Assembly: GCF_035944375.1 (NCBI RefSeq)
Contig: NZ_DASZBE010000007.1
Reading direction: 5' to 3' (one strand)
Length of the DNA stretch: 64,000 nucleotides
Source: Allobosea sp035944375
GTDB lineage: Bacteria > Pseudomonadota > Alphaproteobacteria > Rhizobiales > Beijerinckiaceae
The first letter of the stretch is position 1. Every line of letters begins with the position of its first letter. The notes below the pieces were generated by a model. It did not search any database, had not been told where the DNA came from, and was given only the letters and a program-made list of their open reading frames with translations. Below, one piece after another: positions 16,929 through 25,191 of the stretch. The position numbers were made by a program, and so were the translations under genes.

Positions 16929-17798
16929 ATGTCGCTCGGTTCAACTGACGTCGTCGTCTCGCCGCCGGGAACCGCAAGCGCGGCCGGGTCCTATCTCGAA
17001 TGGAGCCCGATCCTGGGAGGCGCGGTCCTGTCGGCCGCCATCTCGACGATCATGGCCGCCTTCGGTTCCGCCATCGGCCTCTCGCTGGTGTCGGCCGAGG
17101 CCGGGCGCTCGACCAGCCTGGTCGGACTCGCCATCGCCGGCGCGCTCTGGGCGCTGTGGGTCACCGTCTCGGCCTGCGGGGCGGGCGGCTATCTCGCCGG
17201 GCGCATGCGCAAGCCCCTCGCCGACGGCAGTTCGCATGAGCGCGGCGTGCGCGACGGCGCGCATGGCCTCGTCGTCTGGGCTGTCGGCGCGCTTCTGGTC
17301 GCGTTCATCACCTCATCCTCGCTGATGGGCGCCGCACGGACCGCCGCTTCGGGCGTCGCATCCGTGGCGGGAGGCGCGAGTTCATTGATCAGCCAGCAGG
17401 CCGATCCGCTCGCATCGGCGCTCGATACGGTGATGCGGTCGAACGGCGCGGAGCCGGCCACGCAGGGCGAAAGGGAAGAGGCCTCGCGCATCCTCGTCCG
17501 TAGTCTGGCCGGGGGCAGTCTGGAGCCGTCCGATCGGGACTATATCGCCTCGCGGATGGCGACGCGCATGAACATTCCCCAGGTCGAGGCCGAGCAGCGC
17601 ATCGACGAGGCCTTTGCACGGCTCAATCAGGCCAGGGAAACCGCCAAGCAGGCTGCCGAGACGGCTCGCAAGACGGGTATTGTCGTGGCCTTCATGACCG
17701 CTGCGGTCCTGCTGGTCGGCGCAGCGGCCGCCTATCTCGCGGCAATGCTCGGCGGGCGCCACCGCGACGAGGAGATCGACCTCTTCGGCGGTCGCTGA
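16929..17798 (+). CDS. Multi-pass membrane protein, function unknown
   Basis: A 289-residue protein with about four hydrophobic segments: ~26-50 (WSPILGGAVLSAAISTIMAA), ~62-85, ~110-130 and ~255-278 (GIVVAFMTAAVLLVGAAAAY). Between the third and fourth lies a ~120-residue soluble region, partly coiled-coil-like (EAEQRIDEAFARLNQARETA). The tail RDEEIDLFGGR is charged. Relatives are sometimes labelled PhnA-like, but nothing here ties it to phosphonate metabolism. The ATG at 16929 is 8 bp after the micropeptide stop. A terminator follows at 17825. Confidence 0.75.
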   Translation: MSLGSTDVVVSPPGTASAAGSYLEWSPILGGAVLSAAISTIMAAFGSAIGLSLVSAEAGRSTSLVGLAIAGALWALWVTVSACGAGGYLAGRMRKPLADGSSHERGVRDGAHGLVVWAVGALLVAFITSSSLMGAARTAASGVASVAGGASSLISQQADPLASALDTVMRSNGAEPATQGEREEASRILVRSLAGGSLEPSDRDYIASRMATRMNIPQVEAEQRIDEAFARLNQARETAKQAAETARKTGIVVAFMTAAVLLVGAAAAYLAAMLGGRHRDEEIDLFGGR

Positions 17799-17824
17799 GC
17801 GCTCTCCGTCAGGGCATCACATCG

Positions 17825-17850
17825 AAAAGGGCGCCTGCGGGCGCCTTTTT
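17825..17850. terminator. Bidirectional rho-independent terminator
   Basis: AAAAGGGCGCC, loop TGCG, GGCGCCTTTTT: a GC-rich 6-bp stem extended by A-T pairs (one G-T wobble), with a T-run on both strands. It sits between the convergent membrane-protein gene (plus) and the DUF1365 gene (minus), whose stop codon abuts it, so it can serve both. Confidence 0.8.
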
Positions 17851-18677
17851 CACGTCGGCGAGGGGCCGATGCCTGCAGCGGCCGCGGGCGGTGCGGTGGA
17901 AGCCTCTTGCCCCAGGGTGACATTGGGTTCCACGGGCGTGGGATGCGGAAAGAAGGGGATCCGCTTCAGGACCAGGCGCAGTGCGTGCCAGTGGATCGCG
18001 AGCGTCACCTTCAGCGTCAGCAGCGGATGACTCGCCAGGAGCGCCAGCAGGGTGCTGTCCGAGATGTCACGCCGCTTGCCGCTCATGGTGGCGGCGATCA
18101 GGCGCCCGCCCGCATCCGAGCCGTCGATCGAGACGGACATGGTCTCGCCCGGCGGGACGACGTGGAAGCGATAGTGCATGTCGAGCCCCATGAAGGGCGA
18201 GACATGGAAGCGCTTCTCGGCTTCCTGGGCGACCATGCGGGCCTCGCCCGCGGCGGGCGCGACATAGCTGTGCGTCTCGCCGAAGGTGTTGTGGACCTCG
18301 TAGACGATCGCCATCAGCTCGCCGTCGCGGCGGTGACAGAACCAGGTGCTCAGCGGATTGAAGGCATAGCCAAGGATGCGCGGCATCGTCAGCAGGCGCA
18401 GCGGCCCGCCATCGGGTTCGAGTCCGGCCTGCCTGAGCAGCGCCTCGATCTGCGGGCGCAGCGGTGCGCCGCTGCGGTCGCCATAATCGGCGTCGCGAAA
18501 GGCGTAGAGGTTGAAGCGGTTGCGCGAGAACCAGCGCAGACGTCCCGCGAGCGTGTCGACCTCGTCGAGGTCGAGCAGCATCCAGAAGACGCGATAGGCG
18601 AGCTTGTGCGCGCGCGGCCGCGTCCGCAGATGCCGGACGATGCCGACATAGAGCGCGGAGGCGGCCTGGCCGATCAT
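17850..18677 (-). CDS. DUF1365 domain-containing protein
   Basis: A 275-residue protein of the DUF1365 family. Recognisable parts are LYVGIVRHLRTRPRAHKLAY near the start, FNLYAFRDADYGDR, LGYAFNPLSTWFCH, VYEVHNTFGETHSY and FHVSPFMGLDMHYRF. The function is not established; the family usually travels with flavin amine oxidases and cyclopropane-synthase-like methyltransferases, as here, and is associated with unusual fatty-acid formation. Its ATG overlaps the stop of the oxidoreductase gene (4 bp), so the two form an operon. The proline-rich C-terminus (~245-275) is not conserved in character. Confidence 0.88.
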   Translation of the reverse strand: MIGQAASALYVGIVRHLRTRPRAHKLAYRVFWMLLDLDEVDTLAGRLRWFSRNRFNLYAFRDADYGDRSGAPLRPQIEALLRQAGLEPDGGPLRLLTMPRILGYAFNPLSTWFCHRRDGELMAIVYEVHNTFGETHSYVAPAAGEARMVAQEAEKRFHVSPFMGLDMHYRFHVVPPGETMSVSIDGSDAGGRLIAATMSGKRRDISDSTLLALLASHPLLTLKVTLAIHWHALRLVLKRIPFFPHPTPVEPNVTLGQEASTAPPAAAAGIGPSPT

Positions 18678-20026
18678 GCAGCGTGTTCCAGAGCCGTGGC
18701 GAGCGGCGTGCGGACGATCCTGCCGGATTCCTCGGCGACGTTCCAGGGCCGGCGCAGGCCACCCAGGTCCTCGGCGACCGCCAGGCCAGCCTGTAGCCCG
18801 TCCTCATGGAAGCCGGAGCCGAAATGGGCGCCGCAGAACCAGGTATTGCGGCCGCCCTGGAGCGACCAGAGGCGCTCCTGTGCGGCCAGAGCCGGTCCGT
18901 CGAAGATCGGATGCTCGTACATCTCGTCCCGCAGGACAGCCTCGGGTGCGAGATCGCGGGGCGGGTTCAGTGTCACGAAGAGCGGCTTTTCGGTCTCGAG
19001 GCCCTGCAGGCGGTTCATCCAGTAGGTGACGGCGCAGGGCGCGTCGGGGGCTGTCCGGTCGCCGAGATGGTTCCAGCTCGCCCAGGCGCTGCGGCGGCGC
19101 GGCATCAGGGTTTCGTCGCTGTGGAGGATGGCCCGATTGCGGCTGTAGCGGAAGGCGCCGAGCAGGGCCCGTTCCTCCGCCGAAGGGTCCGAGAGCATCG
19201 CCAGGGCCTGGTCGGCATGGGCTGCGATCACGACATGGTCGAAGGTCCGTCTCGCACCCTCGGCGGTTTCCAGCACGACACCATCGGCCATGCGCGCGAC
19301 GCTGCGCACGGCCGTGCCGGCTGCGACCTCGCCGGAAAAGGCGGCCCGCAGCTTCTCGACATAGGAGCGGCTGCCCCCCTCGATGGTGCGCCAGGCCGGC
19401 CGGTTGGTCAGCTTGAGCAGGCCGTGATTGTGGTGAAAGCGGATGAAGGCGGCCGCGGGATAGGACAGGATCTCGTTGCAGGGCGCGGACCAGATCGCCG
19501 CGGCCATGGGCAGGAGGTGATCTTCGCGAAAGGGCACGCCATAGCGCCCGGCATCGAGGTAGTCGCCGAGCGATTGATGGCCGGCGGACTGGGCCAGCGC
19601 ATCCTGCGTCGCCTGCGAGTAGAAGCGTCGCAGGTCGCTCAGCATCGACCAGAAGCGCGGGCTGAGCAGATTGCGGCGCTGGGCGAACAGGCCCGACAGG
19701 CTGGTGCCGCTGTATTCGAGGCGGCCCTCGTCGAGTGAGACGGCAAAGGACATCTCGGTCGCCTTCGTCGCTACGCCGAGATGGGCCATCAGCGCGGTGA
19801 AGTTCGGATAGGTCGCCTCGTTGTAGACGATGAAGCCGGTGTCCACCGGAACGCTGGCTCCGCTCGTCTGGGGAACGTCGACGGTGTTGGCATGGCCGCC
19901 CAGTCGCGGAGCGCTCTCAAAGAGCGTCACGTCATGGGCCTGCGACAGCAGCCAGGCGGAGGACAACCCGGCGATGCCGGAGCCGACGACAGCGATCTCG
20001 AGGCGCTTATGGAGGGAGCCGTGCAT
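18674..20026 (-). CDS. FAD-dependent amine-oxidase-type oxidoreductase
   Basis: A 450-residue flavoprotein. The dinucleotide-binding motif EIAVVGSGIAGLSSAWLL lies at residues ~10-27, followed by VTLFESAPRLGGHANTV; a C-terminal FAD contact is seen in WFCGAHFGSGFHEDGLQAG. This subgroup (NAD(P)-binding Rossmann-like, close to phytoene-desaturase/amine oxidase) is repeatedly found next to cyclopropane-fatty-acid synthases. Inferred role: oxidation or desaturation of acyl chains after methylation. ATG at 20026 chosen because it lies 10 residues before the first strand; a GTG at 20056 is also in frame. Divergent from the sigma-factor operon; no matching ECF promoter was found on this side. Confidence 0.88.
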   Translation of the reverse strand: MHGSLHKRLEIAVVGSGIAGLSSAWLLSQAHDVTLFESAPRLGGHANTVDVPQTSGASVPVDTGFIVYNEATYPNFTALMAHLGVATKATEMSFAVSLDEGRLEYSGTSLSGLFAQRRNLLSPRFWSMLSDLRRFYSQATQDALAQSAGHQSLGDYLDAGRYGVPFREDHLLPMAAAIWSAPCNEILSYPAAAFIRFHHNHGLLKLTNRPAWRTIEGGSRSYVEKLRAAFSGEVAAGTAVRSVARMADGVVLETAEGARRTFDHVVIAAHADQALAMLSDPSAEERALLGAFRYSRNRAILHSDETLMPRRRSAWASWNHLGDRTAPDAPCAVTYWMNRLQGLETEKPLFVTLNPPRDLAPEAVLRDEMYEHPIFDGPALAAQERLWSLQGGRNTWFCGAHFGSGFHEDGLQAGLAVAEDLGGLRRPWNVAEESGRIVRTPLATALEHAA

Positions 20027-20168
20027 GAATCGACCTATGTCGCGATGTTTCGTCACGGGTACGAACGGCTGCCGGCTTCGGTTCAGTCTTTATGAGGACG
20101 GCGACAGGTGGTAGCCCGGTCCGAGAGCCGGATTCCGTTCGCGGAGGGCGGCCGACATGACGGTGCTC

Positions 20169-20198
20169 TGATCCAGATGCGGGCGGGCTGCGTAAAGC
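20169..20198 (+). promoter_or_regulatory. Predicted ECF (RpoE/ECF11-like) promoter of the sigma-factor operon
   Basis: TGATCC at 20169-20174 and TAAAGC at 20193-20198, separated by exactly 18 bp. This matches the known Rhodobacter RpoE promoter form (TGATCC, about 18 bp, TAAGA) as I recall it. It lies 86 bp upstream of the sigma gene start, fitting autoregulation. A second site of the same form is at 23731-23760 on the other strand. Confidence 0.6.
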
Positions 20199-20283
20199 GG
20201 TCATGTTCGCAACGCCCGACACAGGATGCACGCCACGACCTCCGGCTCCGGCCGGGGTGCGGAGAGGTTCGACCAGCGTTTCC

Positions 20284-20826
20284 ATGGATGCAGACGCCCT
20301 TATCCAGGCCATCGCGTCTTCCGCCGACCGGCGTGCCTTCGCGCAGTTGTTCGAGCATTTCGCGCCACGCGTGAAGGGCCTGCTGATGCGTGGTGGTACG
20401 CCGCCCGATCTGGCGGAGGAGCTGGCCCAGGAAACGCTGATGACGGTGTGGCGCAAGGCCGCGCTGTTCGACCCGGCCAAGGCCGGGGCCAGCACCTGGA
20501 TCGCGACGATCGCACGCAATCTGAGGATCGACCACGCCCGCCGCGAGAAGCGCTCGCGCCTGTCGCAGGTGTTCGAGATTCTCGAGGAGGACGAGGGGCC
20601 CGAGCAGCCCGACGCCGTGCTCGCCGGTTCGGAACGGGACGCGCGTGTGCGTGTTGCGCTGAAAGGCCTGTCGAAGGAGCAGTATCGGGTGGTGGAACTC
20701 GCGTTTCTCGAGGGGTTCAGCCATCAGGACGTCGCTCAAAGGCTATCAATTCCCCTGGGGACGGTGAAATCGCGACTGCGGCTCGCGATGGCGCATCTGC
20801 GCCGGCATCTGGAGGATCTGCGATGA
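20284..20826 (+). CDS. ECF RNA polymerase sigma factor (RpoE/ECF11-like)
   Basis: A 180-residue sigma-70 family protein with only regions 2 and 4. Region 2 spans ~20-90 (LAEELAQETLMTVWRKAALF and STWIATIARNLRIDHARREK); region 4 spans ~115-175 with a helix-turn-helix (GFSHQDVAQRLSIPLGTVKS). The next gene, overlapping by 4 bp, is a ChrR-like anti-sigma, the classical partner of the singlet-oxygen-responsive RpoE of Rhodobacter. The ATG at 20284 matches the family start; the same frame extends upstream to 20203 but over promoter sequence. The surrounding lipid genes are its likely targets. Confidence 0.93.
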   Translation: MDADALIQAIASSADRRAFAQLFEHFAPRVKGLLMRGGTPPDLAEELAQETLMTVWRKAALFDPAKAGASTWIATIARNLRIDHARREKRSRLSQVFEILEEDEGPEQPDAVLAGSERDARVRVALKGLSKEQYRVVELAFLEGFSHQDVAQRLSIPLGTVKSRLRLAMAHLRRHLEDLR

Positions 20827-21458
20827 ACGCCCGGCACCTCGCGTCGGACGAAACCCTGGCCGGATTTTCCGCCGGCCGCCTGGATGAGGGCATGTCGCTC
20901 GTCGTCGCCGCGCATCTGGAAATCAACGCCGCCTCGGCCAAGGCGCTTCGCGAGATCGAGGCCGTCGGCGGCGGCGTACTGGCGCAAGGCGAGGCCGTGC
21001 CGATGCTGACCTCGGCGGAGGATGCTTTGGCCCGGCTCGATCGCGAGCCAGGCGAGGCGCCGGTGCCGGTTCCGGTCCGCGCGGTCGAGGCCGGATTGCC
21101 GCAGGTGCTGCAGCCCTACGAACTCGGCCGCTGGCATCCGATCGGCCGGGGCGTGGCGATGCGGCGCGTCCATGTGCCCGGCGCACAGGCGCGGGTCTTC
21201 ATGTTGCGCGCCGCGCCCGGCATCTGGCTGCCCGAGCATCGCCACACAGGCAACGAGTGGACGACGATTCTCGCCGGCGCCTATGAGCATGAATATGGCC
21301 GGTTCGGCCGCGGCGATTTCGACGAGGCGAACGAGAACCACGAGCATCACCCGCGGGTCGACGCCGTCGAGGGCTGCACCTGCATTGTCGCCCTGACGGG
21401 AGAGGTGAGGTTTCGCGGCTGGCTCGGACGCCTGCTGCAACCGCTGGTGCGGCTGTGA
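20823..21458 (+). CDS. ChrR-family anti-sigma factor with replaced zinc cysteines
   Basis: A 211-residue two-domain protein like ChrR. The C-terminal cupin domain (~95-200) keeps all its expected metal ligands: His139, His141, Glu145 and His175, plus the Cys185/Cys187 pair. The N-terminal anti-sigma domain should carry H-x3-C-x2-C as zinc ligands. Here His5 and His31 are kept, but the cysteine positions are Asn35 and Ser38 (AHLEINAASAKAL). In Rhodobacter ChrR these cysteines are needed for zinc binding and for holding the sigma factor. So this domain either works without zinc or has lost its grip. ATG overlaps the sigma stop (4 bp); the next gene overlaps its stop by 4 bp. Confidence 0.88.
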   Translation: MNARHLASDETLAGFSAGRLDEGMSLVVAAHLEINAASAKALREIEAVGGGVLAQGEAVPMLTSAEDALARLDREPGEAPVPVPVRAVEAGLPQVLQPYELGRWHPIGRGVAMRRVHVPGAQARVFMLRAAPGIWLPEHRHTGNEWTTILAGAYEHEYGRFGRGDFDEANENHEHHPRVDAVEGCTCIVALTGEVRFRGWLGRLLQPLVRL

Positions 21459-22267
21459 CCTTCGGCTCCTTTGTCCTGGCGCTGGCGACCGTCGCGGCCC
21501 TCATGGCCGCCGCGATGACGACCGCCTGGCTGGTCGAGCGCCGCACCGGTAATTCCGGCTGGATCGACGCGATCTGGACCTTCGGGCTCGGGACGACGGG
21601 CGTGGTCGCCGCGCTGCTGCCGTTCGGGGACGGGCCGATGTCGCGGCGCCTGCTCGTGGCTGCGCTCGCCGCGGCCTGGGCGCTGCGGCTCGGCCTGCAT
21701 GTCGCCTCCCGCACGCGCGGCATCTCGGACGATCCGCGCTACGCCAAGCTGAAGCGCGACTGGGGGGCCGACAAGGACCGCCAGATGTTCCGCTTCATGA
21801 TGATGCAGGCCCTGGCCAGCTCGCCGCTCGCCATCGCCATCGTGCTGGCGGCGCACAACCCGGCTCCGGGGCTCGGGCTGCAGGACCTGCTCGGCGTGCT
21901 GGTCTTCGCGGTCGGCGTCGGTGGCGGGGCCGTGGCCGACCGCCAGTTGCGCGCCTTCGCGGGCAATCCGGCCAACAAGGGCAAGATCTGCGATACGGGG
22001 CTGTGGGCCTGGTCGCGTCACCCGAACTACTTCTTCGAATGCGTGTTGTGGGCGGCCTATCCCGTCATCGCCATCGCGATCTCCGGTTATGCGTACGGCT
22101 TCGTGGCCGTGCTGGCGCCGCTGGCGATGACGCTGCTCCTCACCCGGATTTCCGGCATTCCGCCGCTGGAGGAGCACATGGTCGCCAAGCATGGCGAGGC
22201 CTACCGCGCCTATCAGCGCCGCACGAGCGCGCTGCTGCCCTGGCCGCCCGCCGCCAAAGAGGCCTGA
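21455..22267 (+). CDS. DUF1295 membrane protein (steroid 5-alpha-reductase-like)
   Basis: A 270-residue protein with about six hydrophobic helices (e.g. residues ~3-22, ~40-56, ~65-82, ~115-132, ~142-160, ~195-225). The C-terminal signature GLWAWSRHPNYFFECVLW is that of the DUF1295/steroid-5-alpha-reductase and isoprenylcysteine-methyltransferase superfamily, in which this part binds the cofactor. Inferred role: double-bond reduction or transfer on a membrane lipid. GTG start overlapping the anti-sigma stop (GTGA), and 4 bp before the next gene, so it belongs to the sigma operon. Confidence 0.88.
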   Translation: MTFGSFVLALATVAALMAAAMTTAWLVERRTGNSGWIDAIWTFGLGTTGVVAALLPFGDGPMSRRLLVAALAAAWALRLGLHVASRTRGISDDPRYAKLKRDWGADKDRQMFRFMMMQALASSPLAIAIVLAAHNPAPGLGLQDLLGVLVFAVGVGGGAVADRQLRAFAGNPANKGKICDTGLWAWSRHPNYFFECVLWAAYPVIAIAISGYAYGFVAVLAPLAMTLLLTRISGIPPLEEHMVAKHGEAYRAYQRRTSALLPWPPAAKEA

Positions 22268-22271
22268 AGCG

Positions 22272-23297
22272 ATGGGTGTTCTGCAGAATCTCGGTAACTG
22301 GGGCGAGCGGCTGCCACTGCCCGATGTCGTGACCCGCGCCGGTATCGCGACGCTGGTCGGCCGGACGGATCGCCGGCTGCGGCAGGCCGACGTCCAGCCG
22401 GACAGCGCCTTTATCCGGGAGATGGCGGCCTATCCGATCGCCCAGCACGCCGACGCCGCCAACCAGCAGCACTACGAGGTCTCGGCCGCCTTCTTCGAGG
22501 CGGTGCTCGGCGCCCGGCGCAAATACTCGTCCTGCTATTACGAGACCGCACAGACGACGCTCGACGAGGCCGAGGTCAAGGCGCTCGAGTTGACGCTCGC
22601 GCATGCCGATCTGGCGGACGGGCAGCGCATCCTCGAACTGGGCTGCGGCTGGGGCTCGCTCTCGCTGTTCATGGCCGAGCGGCTGCCGCGAGCCGAGATC
22701 GTCTCGGTCTCGAACTCGGCCTCGCAGCGGGCCTTCATCGAAGGCGAGATCGCGGCGCGCGGGCTGAGCAATCTGCGCATCGTCACCGCCGACATGAACA
22801 GCTTCGCCTGCGAGGGCGGGTTCGACCGGATCGTCTCGGTCGAGATGTTCGAGCACATGGCCAACTGGACGGAACTGCTGTCACGCGCCCGGGGCTGGCT
22901 GAAGCCGGAGGGACGGCTCTTCCTGCACGTCTTCACGCATCGCACGGCGTGCTATCGCTTCGACATCGATGACAAGTCGGACTGGATCGCCCAGCATTTC
23001 TTCACCGGCGGTCTGATGCCGAGCCGTACGCTCGTCCACGGCTTTCCCGAGTTGTTCGCGGTCGAGCAGGAATGGCACTGGAGCGGCGAGCATTACCGGC
23101 GGACCGCCGAGGACTGGCTGAGCAATTTCGACCGCAACCTGCCGGTGATCGACCCGATTCTCGCCGAGGTCTACGGCCCGGACGCCGCACTGTGGCGGCG
23201 CCGCTGGCGCCTCTTCTTCCTCGCGACGAGCGGTCTGTTCGGCTTTGCCGGCGGCGAGTCCTGGGGCGTCGGCCACTACCGGCTGCGGCCGGCCTAG
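22272..23297 (+). CDS. Cyclopropane-fatty-acyl-phospholipid synthase family methyltransferase (CFA-like)
   Basis: A 341-residue SAM-dependent methyltransferase. The SAM site is ILELGCGWGSLSLFMAERLP (residues ~120-139). YSSCYYE before it, and VEMFEHMANW and FLHVFTHR after it, follow the pattern of the mycolic/cyclopropane synthase clan. It differs clearly from the second CFA-type gene at 23927 and lacks that protein's long N-terminal domain. With the flavoprotein, DUF1365 and DUF1295 neighbours it fits a pathway that methylates and then oxidises unsaturated acyl chains, as in furan fatty acid synthesis in Rhodobacter (ufa genes); the exact match is an inference. Convergent overlap of 4 bp with the DUF2177 gene. 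Confidence 0.88.
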   Translation: MGVLQNLGNWGERLPLPDVVTRAGIATLVGRTDRRLRQADVQPDSAFIREMAAYPIAQHADAANQQHYEVSAAFFEAVLGARRKYSSCYYETAQTTLDEAEVKALELTLAHADLADGQRILELGCGWGSLSLFMAERLPRAEIVSVSNSASQRAFIEGEIAARGLSNLRIVTADMNSFACEGGFDRIVSVEMFEHMANWTELLSRARGWLKPEGRLFLHVFTHRTACYRFDIDDKSDWIAQHFFTGGLMPSRTLVHGFPELFAVEQEWHWSGEHYRRTAEDWLSNFDRNLPVIDPILAEVYGPDAALWRRRWRLFFLATSGLFGFAGGESWGVGHYRLRPA

Positions 23298-23707
23298 AGC
23301 CAGCCCCAGCCGCGCATCGTCAGGACGCCGACATAGGCGCCGAGCGTCGAGATGCCGGCGACGACCGTGCCGTAGATCAGGTCGGCAATCGTGATCTTCA
23401 GTGTCCAGGGCCGCAGGGTGGCGTAGTTCGTCAGGTCGTAGGTCCCGTAGGCGAGCAGGCCGAGCAGCCCGCCATTGACGAGGGCTGCCATCGCCGAACC
23501 GGCTTGCAGTGCCGGCATGAGGGCGAAGTGGATCAGGCCGGCCGGGAAGGCGAAATAAAACAGCAGTGCCGGCGCCCAGCGGATCTTCTCGAGAAGGATC
23601 TCGCCCAGGGTTGGCCGATAGAGACGGCCGGCCATCACCGACAGCCAGATCACGTCGATGACGCCGAAGACGAGCAGGAAGACGAAATAACCAGCGATGA
23701 AAGTCAT
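23294..23707 (-). CDS. DUF2177 family membrane protein
   Basis: A 137-residue protein with four hydrophobic helices (about residues 3-25, 45-66, 72-92, 108-130), beginning MTFIAGYFVFLLVFGVIDVI and containing LLAYGTYDLTNYATLRPW, which is characteristic of DUF2177. The function is unknown. It is transcribed toward the sigma operon and overlaps its last gene by 4 bp. A predicted ECF promoter lies 24-53 bp upstream (23731-23760), so it is probably a regulon member. Confidence 0.88.
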   Translation of the reverse strand: MTFIAGYFVFLLVFGVIDVIWLSVMAGRLYRPTLGEILLEKIRWAPALLFYFAFPAGLIHFALMPALQAGSAMAALVNGGLLGLLAYGTYDLTNYATLRPWTLKITIADLIYGTVVAGISTLGAYVGVLTMRGWGWL

Positions 23708-23730
23708 GACGTTCTCCGGCTGACGACGAA

Positions 23731-23760
23731 GCCTTACGACGCCGGCCGCGCGACGGATCG
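23731..23760 (-). promoter_or_regulatory. Predicted ECF promoter of the DUF2177 gene
   Basis: On the minus strand CGATCC (23760-23755), 18 bp, then TAAGGC (23736-23731), the same geometry as the site before the sigma gene (TGATCC-N18-TAAAGC). It is 24 bp upstream of the DUF2177 ATG. Having two such sites at two genes of one locus supports both. Confidence 0.55.
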
Positions 23761-23926
23761 CCCGACCCTGGCGAAGGGCCTCACTGGACGCTGCCGCGGC
23801 AAATCTGTTTGCTTGGTTGCAGCGTATGGAATGGAAAGCCCCAAACGAAGGCGGGGGCGCAGCGGTCTTCCGCCTGCGACCAACGCCCAGATCGGGGTCG
23901 CGTTCCAGAAGGGTTGGTCTCAGAGC

Positions 23927-25180
23927 ATGACGACGAGAGAGACGCATCAGCGCCCCCTGGAGCGGCCGAGCCACGACTGGAGCCTCGGACTGTCTCGGGC
24001 CTTCCTGGCAAAGCTGATGGCGCTCCTGGCCCGGGGCCGGTTGACGGTGGTTACGCCCGACGGCTCGGTCCTGGTGCAGCAGGCACCCGAGCCCGGACCT
24101 GAGGCCGTCATCGTCTTGAAGCGCTGGCGGGCGATCCGCCGGCTCGTCCTGCAAAGCGACATCGGCTTTGCGCGCGCCTATTGCGACGGCGATTTCAGCA
24201 GCCCCGACATGACGGCCGTGATCGAGCTCGCGGCGGTGAACGACCACACCCTGCGCGCGCTGATCTCGGGAACCTGGCCCGCACGCGCCATGACACGGAT
24301 GCTGCATCTCGGCCGCGCCAATACGCGCCGAGGCAGCAAGCGCAACATCACGGCGCATTACGATCTGGGCAATGCCTTCTATGCCCAGTGGCTCGACGAG
24401 AGCATGACCTATTCCTCTGCGCTCTATACCCAGCCGGGGCAGACTCTCGAGGAGGCGCAGGCCGCCAAGCTCGACCTCATCGTCGAGCGGCTGCAGCTCA
24501 AGGGCGGCGAGCGCGTGCTGGAGATCGGCTGCGGCTGGGGCGCCCTGGCCGAGCGGCTCGCGCGCGAAGGCTGCCATGTCACGGGCATCACGCTGTCGCC
24601 GTCGCAACTCGCCTATGCCCAGGAGCGGATCGCGGCGGCGGGCCTGTCCGACCGGGTCGATCTGAGGCTGCAGGACTATCGCGACACGACCGGGCAGTTC
24701 GACCGCATCGTCTCGATCGAGATGATCGAGGCCGTCGGCCGCGAATTCTGGCCGAGCTATTTCGCGACGCTCCGCGACTGCCTGAAGCCGGACGGGCGCA
24801 TCGTGCTGCAGGCCATCACCATCGAGGACAGCCGCTTTGCCTCCTATGCCAGCGGCGCGGACTTCATCCAGCACTACATCTTCCCCGGCGGGCTGCTGCC
24901 CTCGCCGAGCGCGATGCGCGAACAGATCGCCGCGGCCGGTCTGGATCTCGCCGAGCGCTTCAGCTTCGGCGAGAGCTACGCGCTGACGTTGCAGGAGTGG
25001 CGCCGGCGCTTCCTGGTCCAATGGCAGTCGATCGGGCCGCTGGGGTTCGACGAGCCCTTCCGCCGGCTCTGGGAATTCTACCTCTGCTATTGCGAGGGCG
25101 GGTTCCGCAGCGCGGCGACCGATGTCGGGCTGTTCGCCATCACCCTCAAGGACGCGCCGGGCGACGCGGCCGCGGCCTGA
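23927..25180 (+). CDS. cfa: Cyclopropane-fatty-acyl-phospholipid synthase
   Basis: A 417-residue enzyme adding a methylene group from SAM across the double bond of membrane phospholipid acyl chains. Residues ~1-120 form the N-terminal lipid-contact domain (LQSDIGFARAYCDGDF); the catalytic part has NITAHYDLGNAFYAQWLDES and MTYSSALY, the SAM site VLEIGCGWGALAERLAREG, and IEMIEAVGREFW with the conserved Glu. GGLLPSPSAM and YCEGGFRS near the end are family features. The ATG at 23927 gives the normal length; the open frame upstream is a shadow. No xGATCC-N18-TAArG site was found directly in front of it. Confidence 0.93.
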   Translation: MTTRETHQRPLERPSHDWSLGLSRAFLAKLMALLARGRLTVVTPDGSVLVQQAPEPGPEAVIVLKRWRAIRRLVLQSDIGFARAYCDGDFSSPDMTAVIELAAVNDHTLRALISGTWPARAMTRMLHLGRANTRRGSKRNITAHYDLGNAFYAQWLDESMTYSSALYTQPGQTLEEAQAAKLDLIVERLQLKGGERVLEIGCGWGALAERLAREGCHVTGITLSPSQLAYAQERIAAAGLSDRVDLRLQDYRDTTGQFDRIVSIEMIEAVGREFWPSYFATLRDCLKPDGRIVLQAITIEDSRFASYASGADFIQHYIFPGGLLPSPSAMREQIAAAGLDLAERFSFGESYALTLQEWRRRFLVQWQSIGPLGFDEPFRRLWEFYLCYCEGGFRSAATDVGLFAITLKDAPGDAAAA

Positions 25181-25191
25181 GGCCCGCTGCC

